Below, piece after piece: positions 62,732-64,000 of a stretch of DNA of 64,000 nucleotides. The DNA is taken from positions 1,302,001 to 1,366,000 of the forward strand of contig NZ_CP087710.1 in the NCBI RefSeq assembly GCF_020991065.1. Direction: 5' to 3'. Under the pieces are notes generated by a model. It was not told the DNA's origin. It searched no databases and worked only from the letters and a program-made list of their open reading frames with translations. The DNA is from Nocardioides okcheonensis. Lineage in GTDB: Bacteria; Actinomycetota; Actinomycetes; Propionibacteriales; Nocardioidaceae. Position numbers and translations under genes: made by a program. How positions within the stretch are numbered: position 1 is the first letter of the stretch; the number at the start of each line of letters is the position of its first letter.

Positions 62732-63729
62732 GCCCGCACCTCCGCGAGGGTCTGGTCGTCGTCGGGGTCCCGGTCGGCGGCCCCGCCCTCCTCGGCCCGG
62801 TGGCCGGTGAGGTTGAGGAACACGTCGTCGAGGCTGGGGCGCTGGAGCCCGAGGTCGTCGATCTCGATGCCGCTCCCGTCGAAGAGCGCCGCGATCCGGG
62901 TGATGTCGGACAGGCCCTCGGCGGGGGCGGTGATCCTGCGTGCGGAGGTCTCCACGTGGACCTCGAGCCCGGCGCCGCGGATCCGCTCCGCCGCGGCCGC
63001 GAGGTCGTCGGCGCGGGAGACGGTCACGACGAGGGAGGCCTTGCCGGAGGCGTCCTTGAGCTGCAGCGGCGTGCCCTGGGCGATCACGGTGCCGCGGTCG
63101 ATGACGACGATGTCGTCGGCGAGCTGGTCGGCCTCCTCGAGGTACTGCGTGGTGAGCAGCAGCGTGGTGCCGTCGTCGACGAGGTCGCGCAGCACCTCCC
63201 ACAGCTCGACCCGGCTGCGCGGGTCGAGGCCGGTGGTCGGCTCGTCGAGGAACAGCACCGGCGGGGTGGCGATCAGGCTCACGGCGAGGTCGAGCCGGCG
63301 GCGCATGCCCCCGGAGTACGTCTTGACGACCCGGCCGGCGGCGTCGGTGAGGGAGAACCGCTCGAGCAGCTCGTCGCTGACCCGGGCGATGGTGCGCCGG
63401 TCGAGGCCGTAGAGGCTGCCGACCAGCCAGAGGTTCTCGCGCCCGGTGAGCAGCTCGTCGACCGTGGCGGACTGCCCGGTCAGCCCCATCGAGCGGCGTA
63501 CGGCCGCCGGGTCCCGCAGCACGTCGTGCCCGGCCACCCGGGCCGTCCCGCGGGTGGGACGCGTCAGCGTCGTCATCATCCGCACGGTGGTCGTCTTGCC
63601 GGCGCCGTTGGGGCCGAGCAGCCCCAGCACCGAGCCCCGGGGCACGACGAAGCTGACGTCGTCGACCGCGAGGGTCTCCCCGAACTGCTTGACGAGGCCC
63701 TCGGCCTCGATCGCGTGCTCTGCTGCCAC
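62728..63729 (-). CDS. ABC transporter ATPase (DrrA-like)
   Basis: A 333-residue ATPase. Walker A is GPNGAGKTTT near residues 40-49, the signature is YSGGMRRRLDLA, Walker B is VLFLDEPTTGLDP, and the DrrA-type C-terminal domain ends at LQRPSLDDVFLNLTGHRAEE. GTG 63729 is the start. It is divergent from a PadR regulator gene, an arrangement typical for drug-inducible exporters. Confidence 0.93.
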   Translation of the reverse strand: MAAEHAIEAEGLVKQFGETLAVDDVSFVVPRGSVLGLLGPNGAGKTTTVRMMTTLTRPTRGTARVAGHDVLRDPAAVRRSMGLTGQSATVDELLTGRENLWLVGSLYGLDRRTIARVSDELLERFSLTDAAGRVVKTYSGGMRRRLDLAVSLIATPPVLFLDEPTTGLDPRSRVELWEVLRDLVDDGTTLLLTTQYLEEADQLADDIVVIDRGTVIAQGTPLQLKDASGKASLVVTVSRADDLAAAAERIRGAGLEVHVETSARRITAPAEGLSDITRIAALFDGSGIEIDDLGLQRPSLDDVFLNLTGHRAEEGGAADRDPDDDQTLAEVRA

Positions 63730-63750
63730 TCCGCGTCCCCCTCCGTGACT

Positions 63751-63765
63751 ATTCCGATTAGGAAC
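63751..63765. promoter_or_regulatory. Inverted repeat between the exporter and padR genes
   Basis: ATTCC, GATTA, GGAAC forms a short palindrome of 4-5 bp arms in the AT-richer divergent gap. It lies just upstream of TACTCT (63769-63774), a -10 candidate for the PadR gene. It is a plausible PadR site but is short. Confidence 0.45.
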
Positions 63766-63782
63766 ACTACTCTGGTGGCGAG

Positions 63783-64000
63783 ATGAGTCAAGACCTTCCC
63801 GTCACGGGCTACGCGATCCTCGGGCTGCTCACGTTCGGCGACGAGCTGACCGGCTACGAGGTCAAGCAGCGCGCCGACATGACGCTGCGCTTCTACTGGG
63901 TCGCCCCCGCGATGAGCCAGGTCTACACGGAGCTGCGCCGGCTCACCGACCACGGGCTGGTGCGGGGGTCGACCAGCGCCGACGGCGGCCGCGAGGTGAC
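63783..64000 (+). CDS. PadR-family transcriptional regulator, cut by window edge
   Basis: The first 72 residues of a PadR regulator: MSQDLPVTGYAILGLLTFGD, then ELTGYEVKQRADMTLRFYWV and SQVYTELRRLTDHGLVRGST. These form the winged HTH with its characteristic YxxLxxLxxxGLV core. It is divergent from the DrrAB-like genes and most likely represses them until a ligand binds. Confidence 0.93.
   Translation, partial: MSQDLPVTGYAILGLLTFGDELTGYEVKQRADMTLRFYWVAPAMSQVYTELRRLTDHGLVRGSTSADGGREV

Overview
This window is a very GC-rich (roughly 72%) actinobacterial chromosome segment. Four things suggest Nocardioides or a close relative: codon use, a 13E12/DUF222-HNH gene, many apparently leaderless genes, and the arrangement of amino acid genes. 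The genus is an inference. I see no tRNA, rRNA, CRISPR array, transposase or phage gene. Both ends cut a gene: gltX at the left and a PadR regulator at the right.

The metabolic backbone is branched-chain amino acid synthesis, spread over minus-strand units: cimA (12.8-14.5 kb), ilvE and leuB (29.9-33.1 kb), serA (40.2-41.8 kb), ilvC, ilvN and ilvB (45.8-49.3 kb) and ilvD (56.7-58.4 kb). Together they make isoleucine by the citramalate route and supply valine and leucine; only leuA and leuCD are not seen. Two of the units carry translational attenuators: an Ile-rich leader peptide plus T-tailed hairpin before cimA, and an Ile-Leu-Val leader plus terminator before ilvB.

Left part (1-12.4 kb): gltX, a fumarylacetoacetate hydrolase-family enzyme, a PLP decarboxylase, an unusual HTH-(Glu-Pro)n-membrane protein, a sulfotransferase and pentapeptide protein pair, and a complete biotin uptake system. 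That system is bioYMN with a divergent BioQ-type TetR gene and two tandem operators. An amidase and a divergent flavin reductase/TetR pair with a perfect 20-bp operator follow.

Middle (14.6-29.7 kb): a cell-surface glycan module with GT4 and a DUF305-like gene on one strand and GT2 and a membrane acyltransferase on the other. Then come a DksA-like protein, a membrane Ser/Thr kinase, a YhhN-family protein, a phytanoyl-CoA dioxygenase-like protein, the DUF222-HNH gene, an ECF sigma factor with a membrane partner, and a two-component system.

Right part (33-64 kb): between the ilv/leu units lie a gamma-glutamyltransferase, an ABC transporter with a DUF6297-like permease, a MocR/YczE pair, a DsbA-like protein and an NCS1 permease. 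Two pterin-dehydratase-like/VOC fusion genes, an LD-carboxypeptidase, a TetR-controlled Pro/Trp-repeat protein, a dCMP-type deaminase operon, kynureninase, PhoD phosphatase and a DrrAB-type exporter with a PadR regulator complete it.

Oddities worth attention are the cimA attenuator, a VOC gene whose frame stays open into ilvB, the HTH/ECF-S-like fusion, an in-frame insertion in cimA, several long extragenic palindromes, and a consistent TANNNT box 6-7 nt before start codons.
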